From assembly GCA_950054195.1 (NCBI GenBank), contig CATLPG010000026.1, forward strand, positions 1 through 40,714: DNA of 40,714 nucleotides, read 5' to 3'. Both the position numbers and the translations under genes were made by a program. The notes beneath the pieces are model-generated. The model was not told the DNA's origin and made no database searches. It worked only from the letters and a program-made list of their open reading frames with translations. This document shows, piece after piece, positions 31,775 through 39,846 of the stretch. The stretch is from an uncultured Saccharospirillaceae bacterium (GTDB taxonomy: Bacteria > Bacteroidota > Bacteroidia > Flavobacteriales_D > CAJJDF01). Position 1 is the first letter of the stretch. Every line of letters begins with the position of its first letter.

Positions 31775-34075
31775 ATGAAAAGGTTACTTCTAACACTTTT
31801 AATATTTACTCAATATGCACTTCAGGCACAAACCGTGGGACTGGTAATGAGTGGTGGTGGTGCTGCTGGTATGGCTCATATTGGCGTGATAAAAGCATTA
31901 GAAGAAAATAATATACCTATAGATTACATTACTGGAACTTCTGCTGGTGCATTGGTAGGGAGTTTTTACTCCGTAGGATATTCTGCAAAAGAAATGGAAG
32001 CATTAGCCAAAAATCAATTAATGCTTGATATGTCAAAAGGGTTGATTGATAAGTATTACGATTACTATTTCAAAAAAAGAGACCCAAATGCTAAAATTGT
32101 AGAGTTTGGTTTTGATGCCGACTTTAACTTTACTAAAGTTTTGCCTTTAAACTTTACTGATCCAGCACTAACTGATTTTTATTTCTTAGAGACATTCACT
32201 ATCCCTTCGCATGAAGCAAATCATAATCTTGATAGTTTGTTTATTCCTCTAAGAACAGTAGCTTCTGATATTGATAAGAATGAATCGTATATATTTAGAG
32301 AAGGGTATTTATCACAAGCTGTTCGAACATCAATGAGTTTCCCATTTTATTTACCAGCAATTGTTGTAGATGATAAATTATTGCTCGATGGAGGATTATA
32401 TAACAACTTTCCTGCTGATGTTATGTACAATGATTTTCTTCCAGATATCATGATAGGGAGTTCTGTTTCATCACCAAGAAAAAAACCAGATCCTGACGAT
32501 ATAACTACCCAAGTATTAAGTATGCTTCAAGCACGTTCTAGTTTTGAAATGAACTGTCAAAATGGAATTCTTATCGAACCCGATGTTACAGATATAAGTA
32601 CTTTTGAATTCGAAAGAAGAGCGTTAGCAATTGAAAGAGGCTACCAAGAAGGGCTAAAATATGTCGATACAATTAAAAAAATTCTAGGAGAAAGAAGAGC
32701 AGATTCAACAGAGTTAGCAGAGAAAAGAAAAAAATATAGAGAACGCACACAGGGAAACATTGTTGTTGATCATGTTGAGGTTAAGGGAGTTAATAAATAT
32801 GAAGAACGCTATATTAGGAGTTTGCTGAAAGACAAAAATGAGGCAATTGAGTTAAGCAAGATGAAAAAGCGTTACTTTAAACTCATTCAAGATGATAAAA
32901 TAAAATTTATATTCCCTCTTCTAATAAAGAATAAGGAAAATAATAACTATACCTTACATATTCGGGTGCGAAAAAACCCGGAATTTAATTTTAGGATTGG
33001 AGGTAATTTCTCATCGAGAGCTGTAAATACGGGGTACTTAGGGTTGGATTACCGTTTCATAACTAGTTATTTTTCCTCAACTCCTTCAATAAATGCTTAT
33101 TTTGGTAGGTTTTATTCTAGCTTAGATCTTTCTGTACGTACCGATTTCCCTCTAGATATTCCTTTTTACATAGAACCATTTGTTACATATAATAGATGGG
33201 ACTACTTTAGGAGTTTTTCATCTTTTTTTGAAGATACTAAACCAGCTTTTCTAATAAAGAATGAAACGTTTGGAGGAGGAACCATAGGGTTCCCTGTAAC
33301 GGAGAGCTCAAGAATTAAGCTAACAACAAAAAATGGGTTAATAGGAAATGAGTATTACCAAACAGATCAATTTTTATCTACGGATACAGCTGATAGAAAT
33401 GAGTTTTACTTCACTAACCTTTTGGCAGAGTTTGAGTATAACTCATTAGATGGATATTATCTTTCAAAATCAGGTAGGCAAATTAGATTTTCAGGAGGTT
33501 ATATCTTTGGAAGTGAGAGAAACTTCCCTGGATCTACGTCAGCATTAGCTAATACGGATACTGTAGTTCAAGCTAATCATAATTATTTATTATTAAAGGG
33601 ACGATACGAAGAGTATTTTGATTTAGGATTAAACTACAAACTAGGCTTTGAAGTTGAAGGAGTATATTCTACGCAAGACTTTTTTGAAAATTATACATCA
33701 ACAATATTAGTTACACCTCAGTATATGCCCACACAAGAACATATGACTAAATTTACTGATGCTTATACAGCAAACCAGTATATTTCTGGAGGAATCAAAA
33801 ATGTTTTCCCGATCAATAACATCTTAGATTTAAGAGTTGAGGGTTATTATTTTCAACCGTTTAAAAACATTATGCGAAATGCAGATAATAAAGCAGAATA
33901 CTCTCCCGTTAACCTAACGAGTAGTTATTATACCTTGTCTGGAGCTTTAGTAATAAATTCTCCAATAGGGCCAACAACCTTTAGAGTAAATTATTGGGAT
34001 CATAGACAAGACAAATTTTCATTTATGGTTAATCTAAATTATACCATATTTAACCGTAAGGCACTTACTTGGTAG
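31775..34075 (+). CDS. patatin-like phospholipase with POTRA and outer-membrane barrel
   Basis: A 766-residue protein. The signal peptide is 1-18 (YALQAQ). The patatin domain (about 21-305) has the oxyanion stretch MSGGGAAGMAHIG, nucleophile Ser56 in GTSAGALVG, and Asp205 in LLLDGGLYNN, a Ser-Asp dyad that hydrolyses acyl esters. A POTRA-like unit follows (about 325-400, VVDHVEVKGVNKYEERYI). Then comes a C-terminal barrel of about 16 amphipathic strands (NFRIGGNFSSRAVNTGYLG to FMVNLNYTIF). This architecture is that of type Vd (PlpD-like) patatin proteins. The phospholipase domain is probably displayed at the outer membrane. A hairpin and a promoter for the next gene follow. Confidence 0.9.
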   Translation: MKRLLLTLLIFTQYALQAQTVGLVMSGGGAAGMAHIGVIKALEENNIPIDYITGTSAGALVGSFYSVGYSAKEMEALAKNQLMLDMSKGLIDKYYDYYFKKRDPNAKIVEFGFDADFNFTKVLPLNFTDPALTDFYFLETFTIPSHEANHNLDSLFIPLRTVASDIDKNESYIFREGYLSQAVRTSMSFPFYLPAIVVDDKLLLDGGLYNNFPADVMYNDFLPDIMIGSSVSSPRKKPDPDDITTQVLSMLQARSSFEMNCQNGILIEPDVTDISTFEFERRALAIERGYQEGLKYVDTIKKILGERRADSTELAEKRKKYRERTQGNIVVDHVEVKGVNKYEERYIRSLLKDKNEAIELSKMKKRYFKLIQDDKIKFIFPLLIKNKENNNYTLHIRVRKNPEFNFRIGGNFSSRAVNTGYLGLDYRFITSYFSSTPSINAYFGRFYSSLDLSVRTDFPLDIPFYIEPFVTYNRWDYFRSFSSFFEDTKPAFLIKNETFGGGTIGFPVTESSRIKLTTKNGLIGNEYYQTDQFLSTDTADRNEFYFTNLLAEFEYNSLDGYYLSKSGRQIRFSGGYIFGSERNFPGSTSALANTDTVVQANHNYLLLKGRYEEYFDLGLNYKLGFEVEGVYSTQDFFENYTSTILVTPQYMPTQEHMTKFTDAYTANQYISGGIKNVFPINNILDLRVEGYYFQPFKNIMRNADNKAEYSPVNLTSSYYTLSGALVINSPIGPTTFRVNYWDHRQDKFSFMVNLNYTIFNRKALTW

Positions 34076-34085
34076 TAATTGACAA

Positions 34086-34116
34086 AGACCTGTTAAAAAA
34101 CCAAGTTTTAAGGTCT
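34086..34116 (+). terminator. hairpin after the patatin gene
   Basis: Arms AGACC (34086-34090) with TTAAAA, and TTTTAA with GGTCT (to 34116), pair over 5 plus 6 bp around a two-base bulge and a short loop. It is followed by a pyrimidine-rich TTAATTCTCTCTC stretch. Its position directly downstream of the stop suits a terminator. Confidence 0.5.
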
Positions 34117-34117
34117 G

Positions 34118-34146
34118 TTAATTCTCTCTCTCTTCTCTTATTTTTG
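34118..34146 (+). promoter_or_regulatory. promoter of the glucosaminidase gene
   Basis: TATTTTTG at 34139-34146 matches TAnnTTTG exactly. A TTA (34118-34120) stands where TTG is expected, with an 18-bp spacer. It lies about 17 bp before the ATG at 34163. Confidence 0.55.
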
Positions 34147-34162
34147 GTAAAATTCATGCGGT

Positions 34163-35140
34163 ATGAAACGAAGTGTTTATATAGTTGTTTTTCTTATAAT
34201 TAATCAAACTTTTGGTCAGCTTATAACTCCAGAAACTTATATTGAAACTTGGAAAGAGACAGCTATAAATAATATGCGGGAGCATAAAATACCTGCTAGT
34301 ATAACATTAGCTCAAGGATTGTTAGAGAGTGGCAACGGTAATAGCCGTTTAGCTATTAAAGGAAACAATCATTTTGGTATTAAATGTCACGGATGGGATG
34401 GTAGTGCAATTTATCATGATGATGATTTAAAGAACGAATGTTTTAGAAAGTATGCATCAGCTGAAGAATCATTTAAAGACCATTCCGTTTTTCTAAAAAA
34501 GAAACGATATGAAAAACTATTTCTTCTAGAAATAACTGATTATAAAGGATGGGCAAAAGAACTTAAACGAGCGGGATATGCTACAAACCCAAAATACCCA
34601 AGATTACTAATTGATTTAATTGAACGTTATAATCTATCACAGTATGATGTTTATACCGAACCCCAGCTAGCACTGAACCAACAAGTTGTTTTTACACCTA
34701 AAGAAGAGTCTGATAATGAAGAGGAAGAGACCCCTTCAAACCTATTAAAAACAGAAGAACTTGATGAAACCACTTATGTACTAGGAAACAAACATCTTAT
34801 TAAAGAAACAGACAATCGAGTATTGTATATCATAGCAAGGAAAGGAGATAATATAGAAAGCCTGTGTGAAGAATTTGATATGAGACCTTGGCAATTTTAT
34901 AAATATAACGATCTACCTAAAGGATCAACTATATCTAAAGGACAGCGATTATTTATAAAGCCTAAAAGATGGAAAGCAAGAAAGGAGTTTCATATTACCA
35001 AAGAAGGGCAAACCATGCATAGTATTTCTCAACAATATGGTATTAAACTTAAAAAATTATATAAAAAGAATAATATGACTTTTGGAAGTGAGCCTTCGGT
35101 AGGTCAAAAGCTTTATTTAAAAAGGAGAAAGAAATCTTAA
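34163..35140 (+). CDS. glucosaminidase-domain protein with two LysM repeats
   Basis: A 325-residue secreted peptidoglycan hydrolase. The signal peptide is 1-18 (IINQTFGQ). The GH73-type glucosaminidase domain (about 20-160) contains ITLAQGLLESGNGNSRLA with catalytic Glu55, NNHFGIKCHGW, and FRKYASAEESFKDHSVFL. A linker (about 172-205) is Glu-rich and low-complexity. Two LysM modules (about 213-260 and 272-320, starting YIIARKGDNIESLC and FHITKEGQTMHSIS) bind glycan. It cleaves the N-acetylglucosaminyl-beta-1,4 link and probably acts in cell separation or wall turnover. It has its own promoter. Confidence 0.92.
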   Translation: MKRSVYIVVFLIINQTFGQLITPETYIETWKETAINNMREHKIPASITLAQGLLESGNGNSRLAIKGNNHFGIKCHGWDGSAIYHDDDLKNECFRKYASAEESFKDHSVFLKKKRYEKLFLLEITDYKGWAKELKRAGYATNPKYPRLLIDLIERYNLSQYDVYTEPQLALNQQVVFTPKEESDNEEEETPSNLLKTEELDETTYVLGNKHLIKETDNRVLYIIARKGDNIESLCEEFDMRPWQFYKYNDLPKGSTISKGQRLFIKPKRWKARKEFHITKEGQTMHSISQQYGIKLKKLYKKNNMTFGSEPSVGQKLYLKRRKKS

Positions 35141-35231
35141 CTAGTTGATAATCTTTCGACTTTAATCATCAAAGCAGAAACATTGTTTCCAATAAATACT
35201 TTGTGTAATTTTATATTGAAAATTATTTAAC

Positions 35232-36245
35232 ATGATAGAAACTGATATAGTTATCATTGGAGCCGGTCCTACTGGTTTATTTACTGTTTTTGAAGCAGGT
35301 TTACTTAAATTAAGATGTCATTTAATCGATTCATTACCACAACCAGGAGGGCAATGTTCTGAAATATACCCTAAAAAACCAATTTACGATATACCAGCTT
35401 ACCCAGAGATTTTAGCGGGAGACTTAACTGATCGTTTAATGGAACAAATAGCTCCTTTTAAACCTGGATTTACGCTTGGTGAAACAGCAGAAACAATTGA
35501 AAAAACGGAAGACGAAAAATTCATTGTAACTACGAATAAAGGAACTAAACATTTAGCTCATTGTGTGGCAATTGCTGGAGGATTAGGTGTTTTTGAGCCT
35601 AGAAAACCACCTGTTGAAAATTTAAGTAGTTTTGAGGATAAAGGAGTGGAATATATCATCAAAGATCCAGAATTATACAGAGATAAAAAAGTTGTAATTT
35701 CTGGAGGAGGTGACTCAGCACTTGATTGGACTATTTATTTAGCAGATGGAGTTGCGAGTGAGGTTTCACTTGTACACAGAAGAACATCTTTTAGAGGTCA
35801 TCTAGATTCTGTGCAAAAAGTGATGGACTTGGCAGATCAAGGTAAAATAAACTTAATCACCAATGCAGAAGTAACCAGTGTTAATGGGAACGGTGTATTA
35901 AACCAAGTAAATATTTCTCATAAAACAGAAGGTAATATTGCAAAAGAGGTAGATCACTGGATCCCATTATTTGGATTATCTCCTAAACTAGGACCTATTG
36001 CTGACTGGGGATTAACAATTGAAAAGAATTCAATCTTAGTGGATACCTTTGATTATAGTACAAATATCCCCGGAATATACGCGATTGGTGATGTGAATAC
36101 TTACCCAGGTAAACTGAAATTAATTCTGTGCGGGTTCCATGAAGCAACATTAATGGTGCAATCAGCTTTTGCTAGAATTTACCCAGACAAGAAAAATGTT
36201 TTAAAATATACTACAGTTAATGGCGTTCAAGGTTTTGAAGCTTAA
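35232..36245 (+). CDS. ferredoxin-NADP+ reductase, thioredoxin-reductase-like type
   Basis: A 337-residue FAD protein. The FAD site is IVIIGAGPTGLFTVFEAG (residues 6-23) with the PQPGGQCSEIYP segment. The NADPH-binding turn is VVISGGGDSALDW (about 154-166), and the flavin-closing GIYAIGDVNTYPGKLKLI follows. The CxxC redox pair of thioredoxin reductase is absent, which marks the ferredoxin/flavodoxin reductase branch (YumC-like). A [2Fe-2S] ferredoxin gene begins 9 bp downstream, so the pair forms an electron-transfer unit from NADPH to ferredoxin-dependent enzymes. No partner oxygenase is nearby. Confidence 0.92.
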   Translation: MIETDIVIIGAGPTGLFTVFEAGLLKLRCHLIDSLPQPGGQCSEIYPKKPIYDIPAYPEILAGDLTDRLMEQIAPFKPGFTLGETAETIEKTEDEKFIVTTNKGTKHLAHCVAIAGGLGVFEPRKPPVENLSSFEDKGVEYIIKDPELYRDKKVVISGGGDSALDWTIYLADGVASEVSLVHRRTSFRGHLDSVQKVMDLADQGKINLITNAEVTSVNGNGVLNQVNISHKTEGNIAKEVDHWIPLFGLSPKLGPIADWGLTIEKNSILVDTFDYSTNIPGIYAIGDVNTYPGKLKLILCGFHEATLMVQSAFARIYPDKKNVLKYTTVNGVQGFEA

Positions 36246-36254
36246 TTTATACTA

Positions 36255-36578
36255 ATGGATACGATTAATATAACTGTAATAGATAGAGATGGAGTTGAGC
36301 ACCAGTTAGAGGCTCCTACCGACATGAACCTTAATATGATGGAGGTTTGTAAAATGAGTGAACTGCCAGTTGAAGGAACCTGTGGGGGAATGGCGATGTG
36401 TGCTTCCTGTCATATGTATGTAGAATCTGATCATGATTTACCAGAAAAATCAGAAGATGAAGAAGATATGCTCGATGAAGCTTTTTTTGTTGATGATGAT
36501 AAAAGCAGACTTGGCTGTCAAATAAAAATAACTGAAGAACTCAACGGACTCAAAGTTAAGTTAGCCCCTGTGGGTTAA
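36255..36578 (+). CDS. [2Fe-2S] ferredoxin
   Basis: A 107-residue ferredoxin of the adrenodoxin-like type. The cluster ligands are Cys43, Cys49 and Cys52 in GTCGGMAMCASC and Cys88 in RLGCQI. The acidic DEEDMLDEAF segment matches the partner-binding region. The start is 9 bp after the reductase stop. It should shuttle electrons between the reductase and unknown acceptors such as hydroxylases or iron-sulphur assembly. Confidence 0.93.
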   Translation: MDTINITVIDRDGVEHQLEAPTDMNLNMMEVCKMSELPVEGTCGGMAMCASCHMYVESDHDLPEKSEDEEDMLDEAFFVDDDKSRLGCQIKITEELNGLKVKLAPVG

Positions 36579-36600
36579 AAAGTTAAGTTTTAGTTAAGTT
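36554..36600 (+). repeat. three copies of AGTTAAGTT
   Basis: AGTTAAGTT at 36554-36562, 36581-36589 and 36592-36600; the last two are 11 bp apart (one helical turn), just upstream of the -7 box at 36623. It could be a binding site or chance AT-rich repetition. Confidence 0.3.
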
Positions 36601-36622
36601 CACTCAATAAACGTAAGCTTTA

Positions 36623-36630
36623 TACATTTG
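36623..36630 (+). promoter_or_regulatory. -7 element for the DUF547 gene
   Basis: TACATTTG matches TAnnTTTG exactly, 34 bp before the ATG at 36664. It shares its last bases with a TTG codon that is not the start. No consensus TTG lies upstream; AGTTAAGTT repeats do. Confidence 0.45.
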
Positions 36631-36663
36631 ACTCGTATATATACCAAACGAATACAAAATACC

Positions 36664-37413
36664 ATGAAAAAAATACTAGGAATTTTAAGTTTAGCATTAG
36701 CTTTTGCTTGCTCAACTACTACATCACCAGCTAAAGCAGGTACACCAATTACGCATGAAAGTTGGACAGCTTTATTACAAAAGCATGTTTCTTCAAGTGG
36801 ATGCGTAAATTACGAAGGATTTAAAAAAGACAAAGCCAAATTATATGCATATTGTGAGTTATTGAGTAAACATCATCCTGCAGATAGTTGGTCAAAAGAT
36901 CAAAAATATGCTTATTGGATTAATGCTTACAATGCTTATACAATCAAATTAATAGTAGATAATTATCCAGTTAAGAGTATTAAAGATTTAGGAGGCACTT
37001 TAACAAACAAAGTATGGGATAAAAAATATATAGAATTAGGAGGAAAAACCTATAGTTTAACAGATATTGAGCATAATATTCTAAGACCAAAATTTAAAGA
37101 TGCAAGAGTACACGCAGCGATAAACTGTGCTTCAATTTCTTGCCCAAACTTATATAATAAAGCGTTTGAGGCAAAAGGCTTAGATGCTACACTGGATAAA
37201 GTATTTAAAAAGTGGGTGAACGATAAATCTAAAAATACTATTACGGCTGATAAATTAGAGATTTCAAAGATTTTTAAATGGTTTGAAGAAGACTTCACAA
37301 GAAATGGACAAACTGTTATTGGTTACATTAACAAGTACAGTGATGTAAAAGTAAAAGCTGATGCTTCTATTTCATATAAATCATATAACTGGAATTTAAA
37401 TAAATGTAGATAA
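36664..37413 (+). CDS. DUF547 family lipoprotein
   Basis: A 249-residue protein from the ATG at 36664; the frame extends upstream only through a TTG that lies in the promoter. The signal/lipobox is MKKILGILSLALAFAC (Cys at 16). The DUF547 body has GCVNYEGFKKDKAKLYAYCE, the marker WINAYNAYTIKLIVDNYP, SLTDIEHNILRPKFKDARVH, and CASISCPNL near the middle. The conserved His and Cys of this family have led to suggestions of a transglutaminase-like or metal-binding fold, but the function is not established. Anchored in the envelope. A strong terminator follows. Confidence 0.87.
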   Translation: MKKILGILSLALAFACSTTTSPAKAGTPITHESWTALLQKHVSSSGCVNYEGFKKDKAKLYAYCELLSKHHPADSWSKDQKYAYWINAYNAYTIKLIVDNYPVKSIKDLGGTLTNKVWDKKYIELGGKTYSLTDIEHNILRPKFKDARVHAAINCASISCPNLYNKAFEAKGLDATLDKVFKKWVNDKSKNTITADKLEISKIFKWFEEDFTRNGQTVIGYINKYSDVKVKADASISYKSYNWNLNKCR

Positions 37414-37444
37414 TAACACCGTTAGTTATTATAAACTATTGATG

Positions 37445-37476
37445 AGACCAGCTTTTTGCAAGTTGGTCTTTTTTTT
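37445..37476 (+). terminator. intrinsic terminator after DUF547 gene
   Basis: Ten-base-pair stem AGACCAGCTT (37445-37454) with AAGTTGGTCT (37460-37469), five-base loop, then a T-run (37470-37476). The T-run extends into the stop codon of the convergent gene. Confidence 0.85.
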
Positions 37477-37831
37477 AAACATCATAGACATCAAAAGAAA
37501 TACTTTTTTCATCTTTCTTTTGAATATTATTTTTCTTATTTGAAGTTATCTTTAAAAAAATATCAAATAGCTTGGGACCACATAAAATAGCAATGTGTTC
37601 ACCAGCCCCAGTATTTGTGATTTGTATCTCTTTTGTTACGAAAAACCTAATACCTGCAAAGTGCTCTGCTTCAATATTATAACTGCCAGGGAATAAACTG
37701 ATGCTTTTTGATTGTGTAGGCCATAAAGAAGCCATTTTTTTACCATTAACATAAATATTAATCGAATAAATAGCTCCCCACAAATTACTGTTTCTAGTAA
37801 ATGTTATTTTAGTGAACTCTTCCCCTTCCAT
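37475..37831 (-). CDS. small protein of unknown function, PEGA-like pattern
   Basis: A 118-residue protein, mainly beta: ITFTRNSNLWGAIYSINIYVNGKKMASL then ISLFPGSYNIEAEHFAGIRFFVTKEIQI (read across a loop). The order strand-NGK-strand-PG-Y-strand is like PEGA or carboxypeptidase-regulatory folds, but I cannot assign a family with certainty. The C-terminal 25 residues are Lys/Asp-rich. No signal peptide. It is the last gene of the minus operon, 3 bp after the thioesterase gene. Confidence 0.6.
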   Translation of the reverse strand: MEGEEFTKITFTRNSNLWGAIYSINIYVNGKKMASLWPTQSKSISLFPGSYNIEAEHFAGIRFFVTKEIQITNTGAGEHIAILCGPKLFDIFLKITSNKKNNIQKKDEKSISFDVYDV

Positions 37832-37834
37832 GAA

Positions 37835-38269
37835 CTACTTTTTATAAACAAAGTGTTCTCCATCATCTAAGCTTGCCATCAGTTCTTGTAATTCTTTTGG
37901 AGGTATTGTTAATTTTCTTTTCACCAAGTCCATCCAAGCACCATTGAGCGTTAAATGAGCACATTTTTCATTCTTTTGATTAAAAATTTCATGATGGAGA
38001 GTCCATTTTCTAAAGTCATCGGAATATTCTCCTTTTAGTACATTAACACGAATAGTGTCGTTAAGTGTAAGCTCTTTTAAAAATGTACATTCCTCTTTAA
38101 AAATAATGGGGCCAATTCTATACTGAGCCATTTTATCAGAGCCAAAATTATTTTCTACAAAGAAACGAATACGTGTATGAGCTCCATAATCATAATAAGC
38201 GGAATGACGAACGTGCCTGTTTTGATCGATATCCGACCAGCGAACCTCAATAGTTGTTTCAAAAATCAT
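37835..38269 (-). CDS. 4HBT-family acyl-CoA thioesterase
   Basis: A 144-residue hotdog-fold protein. The N-terminal VRWSDIDQNRHVRHSAYYDY has the Asp (about 15) and following conserved Asn/His expected at the 4-hydroxybenzoyl-CoA thioesterase-type active site. RIGPIIFKEECTFLKEL and the final alpha helix complete the fold. It hydrolyses acyl-CoA thioesters, but chain length and substrate are unknown. It lies 3 bp downstream of the purine phosphorylase stop. Confidence 0.85.
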   Translation of the reverse strand: MIFETTIEVRWSDIDQNRHVRHSAYYDYGAHTRIRFFVENNFGSDKMAQYRIGPIIFKEECTFLKELTLNDTIRVNVLKGEYSDDFRKWTLHHEIFNQKNEKCAHLTLNGAWMDLVKRKLTIPPKELQELMASLDDGEHFVYKK

Positions 38270-38272
38270 AGG

Positions 38273-39088
38273 TTATAAGTTTTTAATGGTCTCTTTAAAA
38301 AGTAACGTAAGTTTTTTTTCCGCTTTTCCAGCGACCTCAATAATTTCTTGAATATTTACAGGTTGTAAATCATCAAAATCGCATTCATCTGTAAGAACAG
38401 AAATCGCAACGCAAGGAATACCCATGTGGCTAGCAGCTATTACTTCAGGAACTGTGCTCATACCAACAGCATCTCCACCTAAAGTATGAATCCATCGGTA
38501 TTCTGCCGCAGTTTCTAACATCGGACCAGGAACAGAAGCATAAATACCTTCTTGAATAGTTATGTCATTTGATTTTGCTGTTTCCTTAATAGCCTTCTTT
38601 AAAGTCGAGTGGTATGCCTCGCTCATATCAGGGAAACGAGGCCCTAAGTCATCGTAGTTTTTACCTATCAAAGCATTAGGCTGAAGATTAATATGATCAT
38701 CAATCAACATTAAATCTCCTTTTTTGAACGACTTATTTATAGCTCCTGCCGCGTTAGAAATAAAGAGTTGCTCAATCCCGAGTAGCTTCATCACTCGAAT
38801 AGGAAAAACAATTTCATCCATAGAGTAACCTTCATAAAAATGAAACCTTCCTTGCATAGCTAGGACTTGTTTCCCACCAAGTTTACCATAGATTAGCTTT
38901 CCTGAATGGAACTCAACCGTAGATAATGGAAAATTAGGGATGTTTTGATAATCAATTTCCTTTTCAATTTCAATCTCAGAAACTAAATTTCCAAGTCCAG
39001 TACCTAAAACAATTCCAATTTTAGCATCTGTTAAACCTGCTTTTTGTAAAAAACTCGCTGTTTCGTTTATTTTTTCAATACCAATCAT
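38273..39088 (-). CDS. punA: purine nucleoside phosphorylase, class I
   Basis: A 271-residue trimeric-type PNP that splits inosine/guanosine with phosphate into base and ribose-1-phosphate. It carries IGIVLGTGLGNLVSEI (phosphate site), VEFHSGKLIYGKLGG, MQGRFHFYEGYSM, SNAAGAINKSFKKGDLMLI and the C-terminal GMSTVPEVIAASHMG. Length and motifs are standard. It overlaps aroE by 4 bp and the thioesterase is 3 bp away, so it is deep inside an operon. Confidence 0.94.
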   Translation of the reverse strand: MIGIEKINETASFLQKAGLTDAKIGIVLGTGLGNLVSEIEIEKEIDYQNIPNFPLSTVEFHSGKLIYGKLGGKQVLAMQGRFHFYEGYSMDEIVFPIRVMKLLGIEQLFISNAAGAINKSFKKGDLMLIDDHINLQPNALIGKNYDDLGPRFPDMSEAYHSTLKKAIKETAKSNDITIQEGIYASVPGPMLETAAEYRWIHTLGGDAVGMSTVPEVIAASHMGIPCVAISVLTDECDFDDLQPVNIQEIIEVAGKAEKKLTLLFKETIKNL

Positions 39089-39846
39089 AAATTATTCCAT
39101 ATTTCCCAAGCTTTTTCAGCTTGCTGTTTGAGCATTACTTCTCCATTTAATATTCTTGCTCCTTTGCGTTTTCCTTGTTGTAAAAATAGTGTTTCTGAAG
39201 GATTATATACCAAATCAATCAACGTGTGCTCATCTGTTAGCAATTCGTAGGGTAGAAGTGGAGCTTCTTCAATATTTGGGTATGTACCAACTGGCGTACA
39301 ATTAATGATCAATTTATGGTATTTGACTACATATTCATTAATATTATTATACCCTAATTGACCATCTTTTGGATTTCTAGACACATATAACGTTTCAATA
39401 CCTTTGCTTTTTAACACATAATCAACTGCTTTAGCTGCACCACCTGTACCAAGAATTAACGCTCGTTCATGCAAGGGTTTTATAAATGGTTTTACCATTC
39501 GTTCAAAACCATATACATCTGTATTAAATCCTTTCCAAACAATTTTATCGTTTAAGCTGATTTTTTTAATGGTATTAACAGCACCAACCGCTCGAGCCTC
39601 ATCAGATAGCTCGTCTAAATACGTAATAACAGATTCTTTATATGGAATGGTAACATTGAAGCCCAACAGATGTGGCTCACTCATTAAATTTGTTACTTCC
39701 TCAATCTTTTCGAGTTCATAAAGTCTGTAAGCGTGATTTGATAAACCTAATTGTTCAAATTTATTTTCGAAATACGTTTTTGAAAAGGAGTGAACCAGCG
39801 ATTGCCCAATAAGCCCTAGGTTTACTTCTTGTTTTTCTTTAATCAT
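39085..39846 (-). CDS. aroE: shikimate dehydrogenase
   Basis: A 253-residue NADPH-dependent enzyme reducing 3-dehydroshikimate to shikimate in aromatic amino-acid synthesis. The N-terminal LGLIGQSLVHSFSKTYF is the shikimate site. FNVTIPYKESV contains catalytic Lys70, with Asp110 in NTDVYGF. The nucleotide turn ILGTGGAAKAV is at 131-141. It overlaps punA by 4 bp and the DUF368 gene by 8 bp. Confidence 0.94.
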   Translation of the reverse strand: MIKEKQEVNLGLIGQSLVHSFSKTYFENKFEQLGLSNHAYRLYELEKIEEVTNLMSEPHLLGFNVTIPYKESVITYLDELSDEARAVGAVNTIKKISLNDKIVWKGFNTDVYGFERMVKPFIKPLHERALILGTGGAAKAVDYVLKSKGIETLYVSRNPKDGQLGYNNINEYVVKYHKLIINCTPVGTYPNIEEAPLLPYELLTDEHTLIDLVYNPSETLFLQQGKRKGARILNGEVMLKQQAEKAWEIWNNL

